Positions 8,285 through 17,366 of a stretch of 43,144 nt of DNA are shown here, in pieces (positions within the stretch are counted from its first letter, which is position 1; every line of letters starts with the position of its first letter). The position numbers and the translations under genes are program-made. The stretch spans positions 1-43,144 of the forward strand of contig BTUV01000016.1 of NCBI GenBank assembly GCA_045863035.1, in the 5' to 3' direction. The notes below the pieces were generated by a model. It saw only the letters and a program-made list of their open reading frames with translations, did no database searches and was not told the DNA's origin. This stretch comes from H2-BAC3 sp045863035 (GTDB lineage Bacteria; Bacteroidota; Ignavibacteria; Ignavibacteriales; Ignavibacteriaceae).

Positions 8285-8746
8285 GTGAGCCAGAAAGAAA
8301 TACCGGTTTATTTTAAGCGTGTTACGGGTGATTTTCCTGATATTTCCCTTCCGGCTTATCAGACAGAAGGAAGCGCGGGGTTAGATATTCGTGCGGCAGT
8401 AGCAGCGCCGGTAACCATACTGCCGGGGGAGTTTTTAAGAATCCCGACAAATCTGGCGGTTGAGCTTCCCTCCGGTTATGAAATACAAGTGCGCCCGCGA
8501 AGCGGTCTTGCCGCGAAACATGGCGTAACTGTTTTAAATGCTCCCGGCACTATTGATTCTGACTTCAGGGGTGAAATTCAGGTTATTCTTATCAATCACG
8601 GAGGGGAGCCCTTTGTGATTCACAAGGGGGATAGAATTGCCCAGTTGGTTTTAGCACAAGTTGTGCGGATGGATGTGGCTGAAACTCTGTCGGTGAGCGA
8701 CACAAAGAGGGGTTCCGGCGGATTCGGCTCATCAGGTAAAAAATAA
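8285..8746 (+). CDS. dut: Deoxyuridine 5'-triphosphate nucleotidohydrolase (dUTPase)
   Basis: 153 residues with all five trimeric dUTPase motifs in order: AGLDIRA near residue 32, RPRSGLA (motif 2), GTIDSDFRGE (motif 3, holding the catalytic Asp and the substrate-binding aromatic position), GDRIAQLV (motif 4) and the flexible Gly-rich C-terminal motif RGSGGFGSSG. The enzyme hydrolyses dUTP to dUMP, keeping uracil out of DNA and feeding dTMP synthesis. The start is GTG at 8285; an ATG at 8283 overlaps it but is out of frame. It is the last gene of the thioesterase-nadC-flippase-dut cluster. Confidence 0.96.
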   Translation: MSQKEIPVYFKRVTGDFPDISLPAYQTEGSAGLDIRAAVAAPVTILPGEFLRIPTNLAVELPSGYEIQVRPRSGLAAKHGVTVLNAPGTIDSDFRGEIQVILINHGGEPFVIHKGDRIAQLVLAQVVRMDVAETLSVSDTKRGSGGFGSSGKK

Positions 8747-8786
8747 TCTTTTCAAATAACAAGTAGAAAATAAAATCAGGGTTGTG

Positions 8787-8794
8787 TAAGTTTG
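8787..8794 (+). promoter_or_regulatory. Possible promoter core for dnaE (TAAGTTTG)
   Basis: TAAGTTTG fits the Bacteroidota -7 consensus TAnnTTTG, in the 105-base gap between dut and dnaE and 57 bases before the dnaE ATG. No -33 TTTG is seen at the usual distance. Confidence 0.3.
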
Positions 8795-8851
8795 CCGGGT
8801 AACCTATTTCTGCTTTCTAATTTCCCGGAGTATTAATCTTTTCAAGAACAG

Positions 8852-11800
8852 ATGACAGAATTCATTCATTTACATAATCATACACATTATAGTCTTATGG
8901 ACGGAGCAGCCAGCGTTAAGGCGTTGGTTTCCGCTGCTAAAAAGCAGGGGATGCAGTCTGTTGCCATTACCGACCATGGGGTAATGTATGGCGTTCCTGA
9001 GTTTTACAGAAAATGCAAGGAAGAGGGGATTAAGCCAATCATTGGCATGGAAGCTTATATCGTTCTTGACCGCAGCCGGTTTGAAAAAACCAGGCAGGAA
9101 GAAGTTAACGGGCGGAAGAAAAAACAATATCAGCATTTAATTTTACTGGCAAAAAATTTTACCGGGTATAAGAACCTGATTAAACTTTCCACCGCGGGAT
9201 TTCTTGAGGGATACTATTACCGTCCGCGCATAGATATGGAAGTTCTCAAACAGTATTCTGAAGGGTTGATTTGCACGAGCGCCTGTCTTGGCGGCATAAT
9301 CTCCCATTTCATCGCGGAAGGAGAACCGGAAAAAGCTGAAAAAATCGCGCGTGAGTTTAAGGAGCTCTTCGGTGATGACTTTTATCTTGAGCTGCAGGAT
9401 CACGGAATGGAGAAAGACAAACTGATTCTTCACTCGGTTCCGCGCCTTGCCAAAAAGCTGGATATTCAGCTTGTTGCCACAAATGACTGTCATTATATAT
9501 ATAAGGAGGACGCGCTTGCCCATAACGTTTTGGTGCATCTGTCTGACAAAACAGGTGAAGTAGATTTCAGAAAACTGCGATACGGCACTGATCAGCTTTA
9601 TTTTAAGAGCGCGGTCGAAATGAAAAATCTCTTTCGCGAGTGGCCTTCATCTATCGAGAATACACTTGCGATTGATGAAAAAATTGATCTTAATCTGGAT
9701 AATCAGGAGAACCACTTCCCTGAGTTCCCTATACCGGATGATGCTCCTTCCAAAGAATTGGACGGATATATGGAGTATCTTGCTTTTGAGGGTCTGAAAA
9801 AGAAGTTCCCGGAAATCACGCATGAAATAAAGCAGCGTTTTGATTTTGAAGTTGCAACCATACGCGACATGGGATTTGCGGGTTACTTCCTCATCGTGCA
9901 GGATTTTATAAACGCAGCAAAGAATATGGGGATACCTGTAGGTCCCGGCAGAGGCAGTGCGGCCGGTTCACTTGTTGCCTATTCGCTTGGCATTACCGAT
10001 GTAGATCCTCTAAAGTATAATCTTCTGTTCGAACGGTTTTTGAATCCGGCGCGGCGTACAATGCCTGATATAGACGTTGACTTTGCTGATGATCAGCGCG
10101 GTGAAGTTATTGATTATGTGAAGGATAAATACGGTGAAGAAAATGTTGCACAGATTATCACTTTTTCACGACTTTCCTCAAAGCAGGCGATTCGTGATGT
10201 AGCTCGTGTGCTGCGGCTTCCTCTTACTTTAGTTGAAAAAATTACCAAAGCAATTCCGGCTAAATATGGCAAAGTATATACCATTGATGAAGCGCTTGAG
10301 CTGCCTGACCTGAAATGGGTAAAAGATTCTCAGGAAGCAGACATGAAGAATCTTATCACCTTTGCCCGTAAGCTCGAAAATCTTAACCGCAATCACTCAA
10401 AACACGCTGCCGGTGTGATTATCACATCCAAGAAGGTAAGTGATGTTGTTCCGCTCTCGCGTGCTGAAAGTCAAACCGAAATTGTAACCCAGTATAATAT
10501 GAAAGAACTGGAAAGCAGCGGTTTGCTCAAGATGGACTTCCTGGGGCTGCGCACACTCACGATCATCCGCGATGCAATAAAGATGATAAAGGAAATTCAC
10601 AGTGTTACTATTGACATTGATAAGATACCGGATAACGATAAAAAAACTTTTGAACTTTTTGCACGAGGTCAGACCACCGGCATCTTTCAGTTTGAATCTG
10701 CTCCGATGCGTGAGTATCTGCGTAAATTAAGACCGGAAAGCATACTTGACCTGGCAGCGATGAATGCGCTGTATCGTCCCGGTCCAATGGAATTTATTGA
10801 TGATTTTATCGACCGAAAGGCCGGCAGAAAAAAAATAGAATACACCCATCCGCTTCTTGAGAGTATCCTGAGCGAAACCAATGGTATTATTGTCTATCAG
10901 GAGCAGGTAATACAAATAGCGAACGTGATTGCGGGAATGTCACTTGCAGACGCGGACCTTCTCCGCCGCGCGATGGGTAAAAAAGACCTTGCCGCGATGA
11001 AAATGCAGGAGGAAAAATTTATCAAAGGAGCCATTGAAAAAGGAGTTCCCGGCTCTGCTGCTCGCGAGATTTTTGTTAACATCGATAAGTTTGCAAACTA
11101 CGGCTTTAACAAAAGTCATGCAGTTGCTTATTCTATTGTTGCATATCAGACTGCATATCTAAAAGCAAATTATACCGCTGAGTTTCTTGCTTCAAATCTT
11201 TCCCATGAAATGAAGAATAAGGATAAGATTGCCATCTTTCTTGAAGAATGCAGAAAACTTCATATTGGTGTACTTCCCCCTGATGTGAACAATCCTTCGG
11301 TTTCATTTACCCTTGAAAATGGCAATATACGGTTTGGGCTTTCAGCCGTCAGAAACGTCGGGGTAAACGTTGTAGAAGAAATTATCCGTTCCCGAAAAAA
11401 AATTGACAGGAAATTCACTTCGCTTTTTGATTTTACTTCAAATATCAATACCAGAACCGTAAACAAACGCGCGATGGAAGGGCTTGTGCTTGCCGGTGCG
11501 TTTGACAGTATATATCCGAACCGTAAAGCCCTTTTTGAAAACATTGAAGCCGCGCTCGACTATGGCAGCCGTGCGCAGGAGTATCTCGAAAAAATAACCG
11601 ACAGTCTTTTTGGCGGTTCTGATGATATGATGCAGATAAATGAACCCGAACTCCGTTTTACCATGGATTGGTCTGAGGCAGAACGGCTCAGGAGGGAAAG
11701 AGAGATGCTCGGGTTTTATCTGACAGGTCATCCCCTCAGGAAATATGAGCTTGAAGCCAGCTCATTCTCTTCTATCCGTCTGGGTGAGGCAGGTGAAATG

Positions 11801-12328
11801 GCCGATGAAGATGCCGGCGGTCTTGAGCGGGTGGTAGGGGTTGTGACTGAAATTAATGTCAAACTCGACAAAAACGGGAAAAAGATGGCGTTTATGACCA
11901 TCAATGATTTAACCGGTGCATGCGAATGTATGATGTTTTCTTCAGTGTATGAGAAATGCGGTGAAAAAATTGAACCCGAAAAGGTATTTGTATTTCAGGG
12001 TTATACCGAAAAAGCAGGCGATAACCTGAAACTCCGCCTGGAAAATGTAATTCCTGTTGAAGAATCGCGTGATATACTGACGAAATATATTGAGATTATT
12101 ATTGACCGTGATAATCATACGCCTGATATCATTGCCCGGCTTGAGCCAATTCTCAGAAAACACAAAGGAAACCTGCCGGTGCATATCCGGCTTCTCTCCT
12201 CCGGAGAATATGATGATCAGAAATTCCGGCTTAAAAATCTGACCGTTTCCAACAATTCTGACACAGTCGGGGAGATTACCCGGCTGATTGGTGAGAATTT
12301 TGTGAATCTGGCGGTTTCAAAAATGTAG
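8852..12328 (+). CDS. dnaE: DNA polymerase III subunit alpha
   Basis: 1158 residues, the usual DnaE1 length. The N-terminus is a PHP domain (HLHNHTHYSLMDGA from residue 6, then AITDHGVMYG). The polymerase palm carries the catalytic acids in PDIDVDF (Asp408 and Asp410) and in KMDFLGLRTL (Asp562), matching the three aspartates of the E. coli enzyme. PGRGSAAGSLVAYSLGITD and YGFNKSHAVAYS are typical DnaE blocks. An OB-fold lies at about residues 990-1070. This is the replicative polymerase subunit that extends both strands at the fork. Unlike Gram-positive PolC it has no exonuclease insertion, so proofreading should come from a separate epsilon subunit or from the PHP domain. Confidence 0.97.
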   Translation: MTEFIHLHNHTHYSLMDGAASVKALVSAAKKQGMQSVAITDHGVMYGVPEFYRKCKEEGIKPIIGMEAYIVLDRSRFEKTRQEEVNGRKKKQYQHLILLAKNFTGYKNLIKLSTAGFLEGYYYRPRIDMEVLKQYSEGLICTSACLGGIISHFIAEGEPEKAEKIAREFKELFGDDFYLELQDHGMEKDKLILHSVPRLAKKLDIQLVATNDCHYIYKEDALAHNVLVHLSDKTGEVDFRKLRYGTDQLYFKSAVEMKNLFREWPSSIENTLAIDEKIDLNLDNQENHFPEFPIPDDAPSKELDGYMEYLAFEGLKKKFPEITHEIKQRFDFEVATIRDMGFAGYFLIVQDFINAAKNMGIPVGPGRGSAAGSLVAYSLGITDVDPLKYNLLFERFLNPARRTMPDIDVDFADDQRGEVIDYVKDKYGEENVAQIITFSRLSSKQAIRDVARVLRLPLTLVEKITKAIPAKYGKVYTIDEALELPDLKWVKDSQEADMKNLITFARKLENLNRNHSKHAAGVIITSKKVSDVVPLSRAESQTEIVTQYNMKELESSGLLKMDFLGLRTLTIIRDAIKMIKEIHSVTIDIDKIPDNDKKTFELFARGQTTGIFQFESAPMREYLRKLRPESILDLAAMNALYRPGPMEFIDDFIDRKAGRKKIEYTHPLLESILSETNGIIVYQEQVIQIANVIAGMSLADADLLRRAMGKKDLAAMKMQEEKFIKGAIEKGVPGSAAREIFVNIDKFANYGFNKSHAVAYSIVAYQTAYLKANYTAEFLASNLSHEMKNKDKIAIFLEECRKLHIGVLPPDVNNPSVSFTLENGNIRFGLSAVRNVGVNVVEEIIRSRKKIDRKFTSLFDFTSNINTRTVNKRAMEGLVLAGAFDSIYPNRKALFENIEAALDYGSRAQEYLEKITDSLFGGSDDMMQINEPELRFTMDWSEAERLRREREMLGFYLTGHPLRKYELEASSFSSIRLGEAGEMADEDAGGLERVVGVVTEINVKLDKNGKKMAFMTINDLTGACECMMFSSVYEKCGEKIEPEKVFVFQGYTEKAGDNLKLRLENVIPVEESRDILTKYIEIIIDRDNHTPDIIARLEPILRKHKGNLPVHIRLLSSGEYDDQKFRLKNLTVSNNSDTVGEITRLIGENFVNLAVSKM

Positions 12329-12344
12329 TTTCCGTTAATTCAAA

Positions 12345-12373
12345 TTGTAAGATTTAATTCATTTTTGTATAAT
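12345..12373 (+). promoter_or_regulatory. Promoter candidate for the FabL-like gene and thioredoxin
   Basis: TTGTAA at 12345-12350 and a perfect TATAAT at 12368-12373 are separated by 17 bases, as in housekeeping sigma promoters. The -10 runs on into ATAATTTG, also found in the gaps at 15303 and 43103. Confidence 0.45.
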
Positions 12374-12412
12374 TTGAACTTGACAGAAAAAATTATGGAA
12401 GGTGACAAAAAT

Positions 12413-13240
12413 ATGTCTGATACCCGAAAGTGGGCATTGGTCCTCGGAGCTTCATCGGGCTTTGGTGAGGCAACAGCTCTTAAAATGGCTAAAGAAGGAT
12501 TTAACGTAGCAGGCGTTCATCTTGATCGCGCTGCCACGATGCCTAATGTTGAAAGAATAAAATCCGAGATAGAGAAACAGGGTGTAAAAGCGCTCTTTTT
12601 TAATATCAATGCTGCTGATGATGCAAAGCGGAAAGAAGTTCTGGATACCCTCGAAAATTTACCTGAAGGTAAAGCAGAAGTATTTATGCTCCTCCACTCA
12701 CTTGCGTTCGGAGCTTTGCGGCCATACATTGATTTTGGCAGCGAGACACCGCTCAGTAAAGCACAGATGGAAATGACACTAGATGTTATGGCTCACTCAC
12801 TGGTTTACTGGACTCAGGGGTTGTTTTACCGGAAAATGTTAGCCCGTAAGGCCAGGATATTTGCCATGACCAGCTCAGGCGGTCATATATCTATTCCGAC
12901 TTATGGTGCAGTCTCTGCAGCTAAAGCAGCGCTTGAGTCTCATTGCCGGCAGCTTTCTATGGAGCTGGGTGACCTTGAGGTAGCCGTAAGTCCAATTATG
13001 GCTGGGGTTACAGACACACCGGCACTGCGAAAGATACCCGGTAACTCTCCGATGATCAATGTAGCCCAAAGAAAAAATCCGCGCAACCGTCTTACCACCC
13101 CCGAAGATATCGCAAAAATAATAGCGCTCCTCTGCAAAGATGGCGGCGAATGGGTATCAGGTGGTCTGATACATGCTGACGGCGGTGAGGATGTGGTTAA
13201 TTTTAACGGCCAGCGCGCTGATGATTCAAATTTACTCTGA
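12413..13240 (+). CDS. Enoyl-ACP reductase-like short-chain dehydrogenase (FabL type)
   Basis: 275 residues from the ATG at 12413, chosen because GGAAGGT at 12397-12403 is a well-placed ribosome-binding site; in-frame ATGs at 12365 and 12395 are alternatives. The Rossmann motif is LGASSGFGEATA (residues 11-22). The active-site spacing is Tyr164-x6-Lys171, as in the enoyl-ACP reductases FabI and FabL, rather than the Tyr-x3-Lys of ordinary short-chain dehydrogenases. A C-terminal GGEWVSGGLIHADGG block is also shared with these enzymes. It may therefore reduce enoyl-ACP in fatty acid synthesis with NAD(P)H. Another FabI may exist elsewhere, so a different substrate is possible. Thioredoxin follows after 27 bases, probably in one transcript. 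Confidence 0.75.
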   Translation: MSDTRKWALVLGASSGFGEATALKMAKEGFNVAGVHLDRAATMPNVERIKSEIEKQGVKALFFNINAADDAKRKEVLDTLENLPEGKAEVFMLLHSLAFGALRPYIDFGSETPLSKAQMEMTLDVMAHSLVYWTQGLFYRKMLARKARIFAMTSSGGHISIPTYGAVSAAKAALESHCRQLSMELGDLEVAVSPIMAGVTDTPALRKIPGNSPMINVAQRKNPRNRLTTPEDIAKIIALLCKDGGEWVSGGLIHADGGEDVVNFNGQRADDSNLL

Positions 13241-13267
13241 CAAATTACATTTAAGACAGGATATATA

Positions 13268-13591
13268 ATGAAAGCTCTTGAAGCAACTGATACAAATTTT
13301 GAAACTGAAGTATTGCAATCGGAACTGCCGGTGCTGGTTGATTTCTGGGCGGTCTGGTGCGGCCCCTGCAAAATGATTGCTCCGGTCGTGGAAGAAATAG
13401 CCGGAGAATATGCCGGTAAACTGAAAGTTGCAAAAGTTGATGTTGACGAAAACCCGGCGAGCGGGCAGAAATACGGCGTGCGCAGCATTCCGACTCTGCT
13501 GTTGTTTAAGAATGGCAAAGTAGTTGAGACCATCATCGGAGCAATGCCCAAACCAAAACTTCTCGACCGCATTAAACCCCATCTGGTCTGA
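13268..13591 (+). CDS. trxA: Thioredoxin
   Basis: 107 residues with the canonical active site WCGPCK (Cys31 and Cys34), preceded by the conserved VDFWAVW strand, and the cis-proline loop in SIPTLLLF. It is a single-domain cytoplasmic thioredoxin without a signal peptide, reducing disulfides in enzymes such as ribonucleotide reductase and methionine sulfoxide reductase, with electrons from thioredoxin reductase. An AGGA lies before the ATG. It follows the reductase gene closely. Confidence 0.95.
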   Translation: MKALEATDTNFETEVLQSELPVLVDFWAVWCGPCKMIAPVVEEIAGEYAGKLKVAKVDVDENPASGQKYGVRSIPTLLLFKNGKVVETIIGAMPKPKLLDRIKPHLV

Positions 13592-13616
13592 TATATAACA
13601 GAACTGATTTTGAAGA

Positions 13617-13639
13617 ACGGCGCGCCACCGGTGCGCCGT
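13617..13639 (+). other. GC-rich hairpin between trxA and serA
   Basis: ACGGCGC at 13617-13623 pairs with GCGCCGT at 13633-13639, and three more pairs are possible toward the loop. There is no T run after it, so it may stabilise the upstream message or act as a weak stop rather than a standard terminator. Confidence 0.5.
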
Positions 13640-13665
13640 CATAGTTTATCCACAACCGTAATAAG

Positions 13666-15249
13666 ATGAAAAAAATACTCATAACCGATAATGTAGATAA
13701 AAAAGCCGTTGCGCTGCTGAAAGACGCCGGCTTTGAAGTGAATTACAGCCCCGGCATGAAACCGGAAGATATATATAAAATCATTGGTGACTACCACGGG
13801 ATGATTGTCCGCAGTGATACTAAAGTGAACGCGGAGATGATCTCTTACATGAACAATATGGAAGTTATCGGAAGGGCGGGCACGGGGGTTGATAATATTG
13901 ATTCGGCAGCAGCAACCCGAAAAGGGGTGATTGTCATGAATACTCCGGGTGGCAATACAATCTCAACAGCCGAACATGCGTTTTCCCTGATGATGTCTCT
14001 CTGCCGTAACATCCCGCAGGCGGATGCATCCGTTAAGAGCGGCAAGTGGGACAGAAAGTCATATAAAGGAACCGAAGTTCACGGAAAAACACTTGGCGTA
14101 TTAGGGTTGGGAAAAATTGGCCGTGAGGTTGCGCTGCGTGCTCAGGCCTTCGGGATGAAGATTATCGGCTATGACCCCCTCCTGAGTCAGGAACTCGCCG
14201 CTAAAATGAATGTTGAACTCACTACCCTTGAGGATATATATAAACGCTCTGATATTATTACCGTTCATGTTCCGCTTGATGCAACAACCAAAGACCTTCT
14301 GCGGAAAGAAACTTTTGCCAAATGCAAAGACGGCGTAAAAGTAATCAATTGCGCCCGCGGTGGGATCATCAATGAAGATGATTTGCTGGAAGCATTGGAC
14401 TCTGGCAAGGTATCAGGCGCGGCAATGGATGTGTTTGTGAATGAGCCCCCTGATTTCTCACATCAGTTGCTGAAACATCCCCGCTTTGTGAGCACGCCTC
14501 ATCTCGGCGCTTCTACTGATGAGGCACAGGAAAAAGTTGCAATTCAGATTGCCCAACAGATTACAGATCTTTTCAAAAAGAAAATAGTCTTTGGTGCGGT
14601 AAATGCCGCCGCGGTCGAAGCTGCCGGAAAACCTGAGCTTGCCCCGTTTGTAAAACTGGCGGAAAGCATGGGAGCGCTGCAATCACAGCTTCTGACCTCA
14701 CAGGTGAAGTTACTCAGAGTAAATCTTTTTGGCGATCTGCTGAATAATTCTGTATCACTGATTACCGCGGCAGTTTTAAAAGGATTTTTAAATAGTAGAA
14801 TTCCCGAACCGGTTAACTATATTAACGCCGGGTTTTTTGCAAAAGAAATGGGTCTGCAGATTGAGGAGGTAAAATCTTCAGATCATCCTGATTATATAAA
14901 TCTGATATCTGTTGAGTGCAATGCTTCGGAAGATAAAAGAAAACTTGACGGAGTGGTATTCGGCAATAATGAAATCAGGATTGTAAACATTGATGAGTTT
15001 CACTTAGAGCTTAACCCGGAAGGGGATATGCTCTTTTATACGAACTTAGACCGGCCCGGTATGCTGGCTAAAGTAGGAGCAGTTTTAGCTGAAAACAATA
15101 TAAATATAGCCGGACTTTCGCTCGGTCGTTTCGGTATCGGAAAAGAAGCTCTGACCGTTATTAACCTGGATTCTGGCATGACGAAAGATGTTTTAGCCAA
15201 AATATCTTCCATGGACGGCGTTTTTAAGGTTTTTTCGGTCAAAATCTGA
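13666..15249 (+). CDS. serA: D-3-phosphoglycerate dehydrogenase
   Basis: 527 residues, the long SerA form. The NAD-binding domain has GLGKIG near residue 145; catalytic Arg231 (CARGGI), Glu260 (NEPP) and His279 (TPHLGAST) are all present. After it come an intervening domain (about 310-450) and a C-terminal ACT domain (about 455-527, starting LFYTNLDRPGMLAKVG), which in other SerA enzymes binds serine for feedback control. It oxidises 3-phosphoglycerate to 3-phosphohydroxypyruvate, the first step of serine synthesis. serB and serC are not nearby. A 10-bp inverted repeat 1 base after the stop probably ends transcription. Confidence 0.96.
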   Translation: MKKILITDNVDKKAVALLKDAGFEVNYSPGMKPEDIYKIIGDYHGMIVRSDTKVNAEMISYMNNMEVIGRAGTGVDNIDSAAATRKGVIVMNTPGGNTISTAEHAFSLMMSLCRNIPQADASVKSGKWDRKSYKGTEVHGKTLGVLGLGKIGREVALRAQAFGMKIIGYDPLLSQELAAKMNVELTTLEDIYKRSDIITVHVPLDATTKDLLRKETFAKCKDGVKVINCARGGIINEDDLLEALDSGKVSGAAMDVFVNEPPDFSHQLLKHPRFVSTPHLGASTDEAQEKVAIQIAQQITDLFKKKIVFGAVNAAAVEAAGKPELAPFVKLAESMGALQSQLLTSQVKLLRVNLFGDLLNNSVSLITAAVLKGFLNSRIPEPVNYINAGFFAKEMGLQIEEVKSSDHPDYINLISVECNASEDKRKLDGVVFGNNEIRIVNIDEFHLELNPEGDMLFYTNLDRPGMLAKVGAVLAENNINIAGLSLGRFGIGKEALTVINLDSGMTKDVLAKISSMDGVFKVFSVKI

Positions 15250-15250
15250 G

Positions 15251-15289
15251 ATTTTGTCAAAATTTGTCTTGACAAAATGTTATTTTTTC
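15251..15289 (+). terminator. AT-rich inverted repeat after serA, likely terminator
   Basis: ATTTTGTCAA (15251-15260) and TTGACAAAAT (15269-15278) are exact reverse complements around an 8-base loop, followed by a T-rich stretch at 15281-15288. The stem is AT-rich, so it could also be an operator for the next gene. Confidence 0.5.
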
Positions 15290-15339
15290 GTTAAATCACT
15301 TAATAATTTGTATGAATTTTGGAAAAAATGAGAGCACTG

Positions 15340-15372
15340 GTTAAAATCTCCCTTAAATGGGTGGATTTTAAC
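15340..15372 (+). promoter_or_regulatory. Imperfect palindrome in the leader of the T9SS cargo gene
   Basis: GTTAAAATC (15340-15348) and GATTTTAAC (15364-15372) are exact reverse complements; inside them CCC (15350-15352) faces GGG (15359-15361) around a TTAAAT loop. It lies 64 bases before the start codon of a gene with strong expression signals. It could be an operator or an mRNA leader structure. Confidence 0.5.
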
Positions 15373-15435
15373 AAGTGAAAGTTTATTCATATTCATTAAT
15401 CAATAATCACTAATCTATAAATAAAGGAGAGCATT

Positions 15436-17220
15436 ATGCTTAGAAACCTTTTTACTTTTTTACTGATGGCAGGCTTCGTGCTGGTTACCTATACCAACGC
15501 GCAGAATGCCAATAGAGTCGTTGCTAAAAAAGCACCGGTTGTAATGAACGAGGGCACTTATGTTCCTGCTCTTGGCAATACATTCTCACCGGCACCACTT
15601 ATGCCTACAGCAGCAAGCTACGTTGAAGTTGATACCATGGCAAATGCTTATGGTCCTGCAATTGGCGTTCTGAACCCAATCGCTTATGACCCTGCTTCAA
15701 ACGTTTTGGCGTTCATACACAGAGGAACAGCTTCTACCGGCGGTTCAGGTTCATTGCCATACAATATGTCAACTGACCAGGGTGCAACCTGGACCAGAGT
15801 TGGCGTTGTTAATGCAACTGCTACTCAGAGATTGTCACGTTATCCAAGCATGGCAATTTCAAATCCAACCGGCGGTGACATTTCCGCAACAACAGGCGTT
15901 TTTAGCTGGCCAGAGCTGGTTGCAGGTGCTTTCGGCGGTGCAGGTTATGGCGCTGATCAGCCATTAGGTGCAAATGCTACCTTTGCTACTTTCTCAACAA
16001 GCGAGTTATATAGCTCACAGGTTCTTTCATGGGCAAGTGATAACTCCCCAAAAATGTATTGGGGTTCAGACAACCAGACTGATGCTTCCTACAAAATTTG
16101 GATGACTGAAGATTTTGGTGTTATTGATACATTTGTATTCCCAAGCTCAGTATTCACTGACGGCGGAAACATCTGCTTAGGCGGTGCTTCAGGCGGCGGC
16201 AATACATACGTTGCAATGCTTGGAACCTTCCCTGATCCTGCCGGTTCAAACCCGATTGCAAGCGGCTGGTATCCGGCTGTTTCCAAAAAATCCGCAGCAG
16301 GCGCTGCCTGGGATGCTTTTGAAGTAGTTGACTTCAGAACTATTCCTGCACTTTCACGTTTTGACAGATTATTTGACTATGTGAAAGAAGATGCATTCGT
16401 TTCCTATGGCGGAGATGTAAATGTTAGTGCTGATGGTTATCCTCACCTTCTCTTAGTTCTTACTGATACAACCACCGATGCAAACACCGGCGTAAATGCT
16501 GTTTGTGAAATATTTAAAACCGCAAGCGGTTGGGACGGAAGAATCGTTTACGAAGGTATTGATGAACTTATGTTCACCAGAGTTGACGGACTTGCACTCG
16601 GTCAGATGGGTCCTTCACCATACCTGGCAAGAAGCGCTGATAACGGCGGATGGGCAGCTCAGTGGGTTAACAAAGCAGCTAATGATACTCTCTGCGACAT
16701 TTATATGTCATCCAGAGGTTCTGACGGTGTTTGGTCACAGCCGGTAAATCTTACTGAGACTGTTGGCAAGAATGAAAACAGCAGCCATTTCGCAAATAAA
16801 GTTGCCGGAAGCGGTGGAAGCTACAAAGCATTCAGCTTATATACCTATACAGCCGGAAGCAACGATCCGGATCCGGATCCAACTCTTCCTGCATTAGCTT
16901 TTGTTGCTGCGGTTCCATTTGTTGTAGTTGGTGTTGAAGATGAAAACAATGCTCCATTGACTTTCAGCTTAGACCAGAACTATCCTAATCCGTTCAACCC
17001 TTCAACCCAGATTACCTTTAACCTTTCAAAGGCAGGAAATGTATCACTGAAGGTATTTGATGTACTCGGAAGAGAAGTTGCTACACTCGTTAACAACGAA
17101 TTAGCTTCAGGTTCACATACCATTAACTTTAACGCATCAGACCTCGCTTCTGGCTTATATGTTTACCGCCTCGATGCCGGTAACATGACCGCCACACGCA
17201 AAATGATGCTCATGAAGTAA
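15436..17220 (+). CDS. Secreted T9SS cargo protein, possible BNR/sialidase-like fold
   Basis: 594 residues with an AAAGGAGAG ribosome-binding site 7 bases before the ATG. Residues 1-22 form a signal peptide ending TNAQ. One Asp-box-like motif (STDQGATWTRVG, near residue 112) and repeated Gly/Asp turns suggest a beta-propeller of the BNR kind, though no catalytic set can be identified. A DPDPDP linker near residue 478 leads to the T9SS domain, which starts LDQNYPNPFNPSTQ at about 514 and ends RKMMLMK. Codon use is strongly biased (AGA or CGT for Arg, few ATA), and the gene has its own leader and terminator, so it is probably an abundant surface protein. I cannot name the family. Confidence 0.8.
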   Translation: MLRNLFTFLLMAGFVLVTYTNAQNANRVVAKKAPVVMNEGTYVPALGNTFSPAPLMPTAASYVEVDTMANAYGPAIGVLNPIAYDPASNVLAFIHRGTASTGGSGSLPYNMSTDQGATWTRVGVVNATATQRLSRYPSMAISNPTGGDISATTGVFSWPELVAGAFGGAGYGADQPLGANATFATFSTSELYSSQVLSWASDNSPKMYWGSDNQTDASYKIWMTEDFGVIDTFVFPSSVFTDGGNICLGGASGGGNTYVAMLGTFPDPAGSNPIASGWYPAVSKKSAAGAAWDAFEVVDFRTIPALSRFDRLFDYVKEDAFVSYGGDVNVSADGYPHLLLVLTDTTTDANTGVNAVCEIFKTASGWDGRIVYEGIDELMFTRVDGLALGQMGPSPYLARSADNGGWAAQWVNKAANDTLCDIYMSSRGSDGVWSQPVNLTETVGKNENSSHFANKVAGSGGSYKAFSLYTYTAGSNDPDPDPTLPALAFVAAVPFVVVGVEDENNAPLTFSLDQNYPNPFNPSTQITFNLSKAGNVSLKVFDVLGREVATLVNNELASGSHTINFNASDLASGLYVYRLDAGNMTATRKMMLMK

Positions 17221-17255
17221 TTTATTCAGAGATTCTGAATTAGTTCATTTATTTC

Positions 17256-17288
17256 AAACGGATCTCTGAATAAGGGATCCGTTTTTTT
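17256..17288 (+). terminator. Rho-independent terminator after the T9SS cargo gene
   Basis: AAACGGATC (17256-17264) pairs with GATCCGTTT (17276-17284) and runs into a stretch of seven T. A second small perfect hairpin, ATTCAGA-gat-TCTGAAT, lies just before it at 17224-17240. Confidence 0.85.
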
Positions 17289-17366
17289 ATTTTGAACAAA
17301 ACTATTTATATATTCCGCAGGAGAAAAAAAATACTCTTGTCTAACAATTAACTGAGTGGAGAAGAA

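Noticed and set aside
12940..13572. A 210-codon minus-strand open frame over the reductase and thioredoxin genes
   Set aside because: It lies opposite two well-recognised genes, and its Ser/Pro-rich product resembles no protein.
15269..15297. TTGACA at 15269 as a -35 box for the T9SS cargo gene
   Set aside because: It is half of the perfect inverted repeat after serA, and no good -10 lies 16-18 bases downstream.
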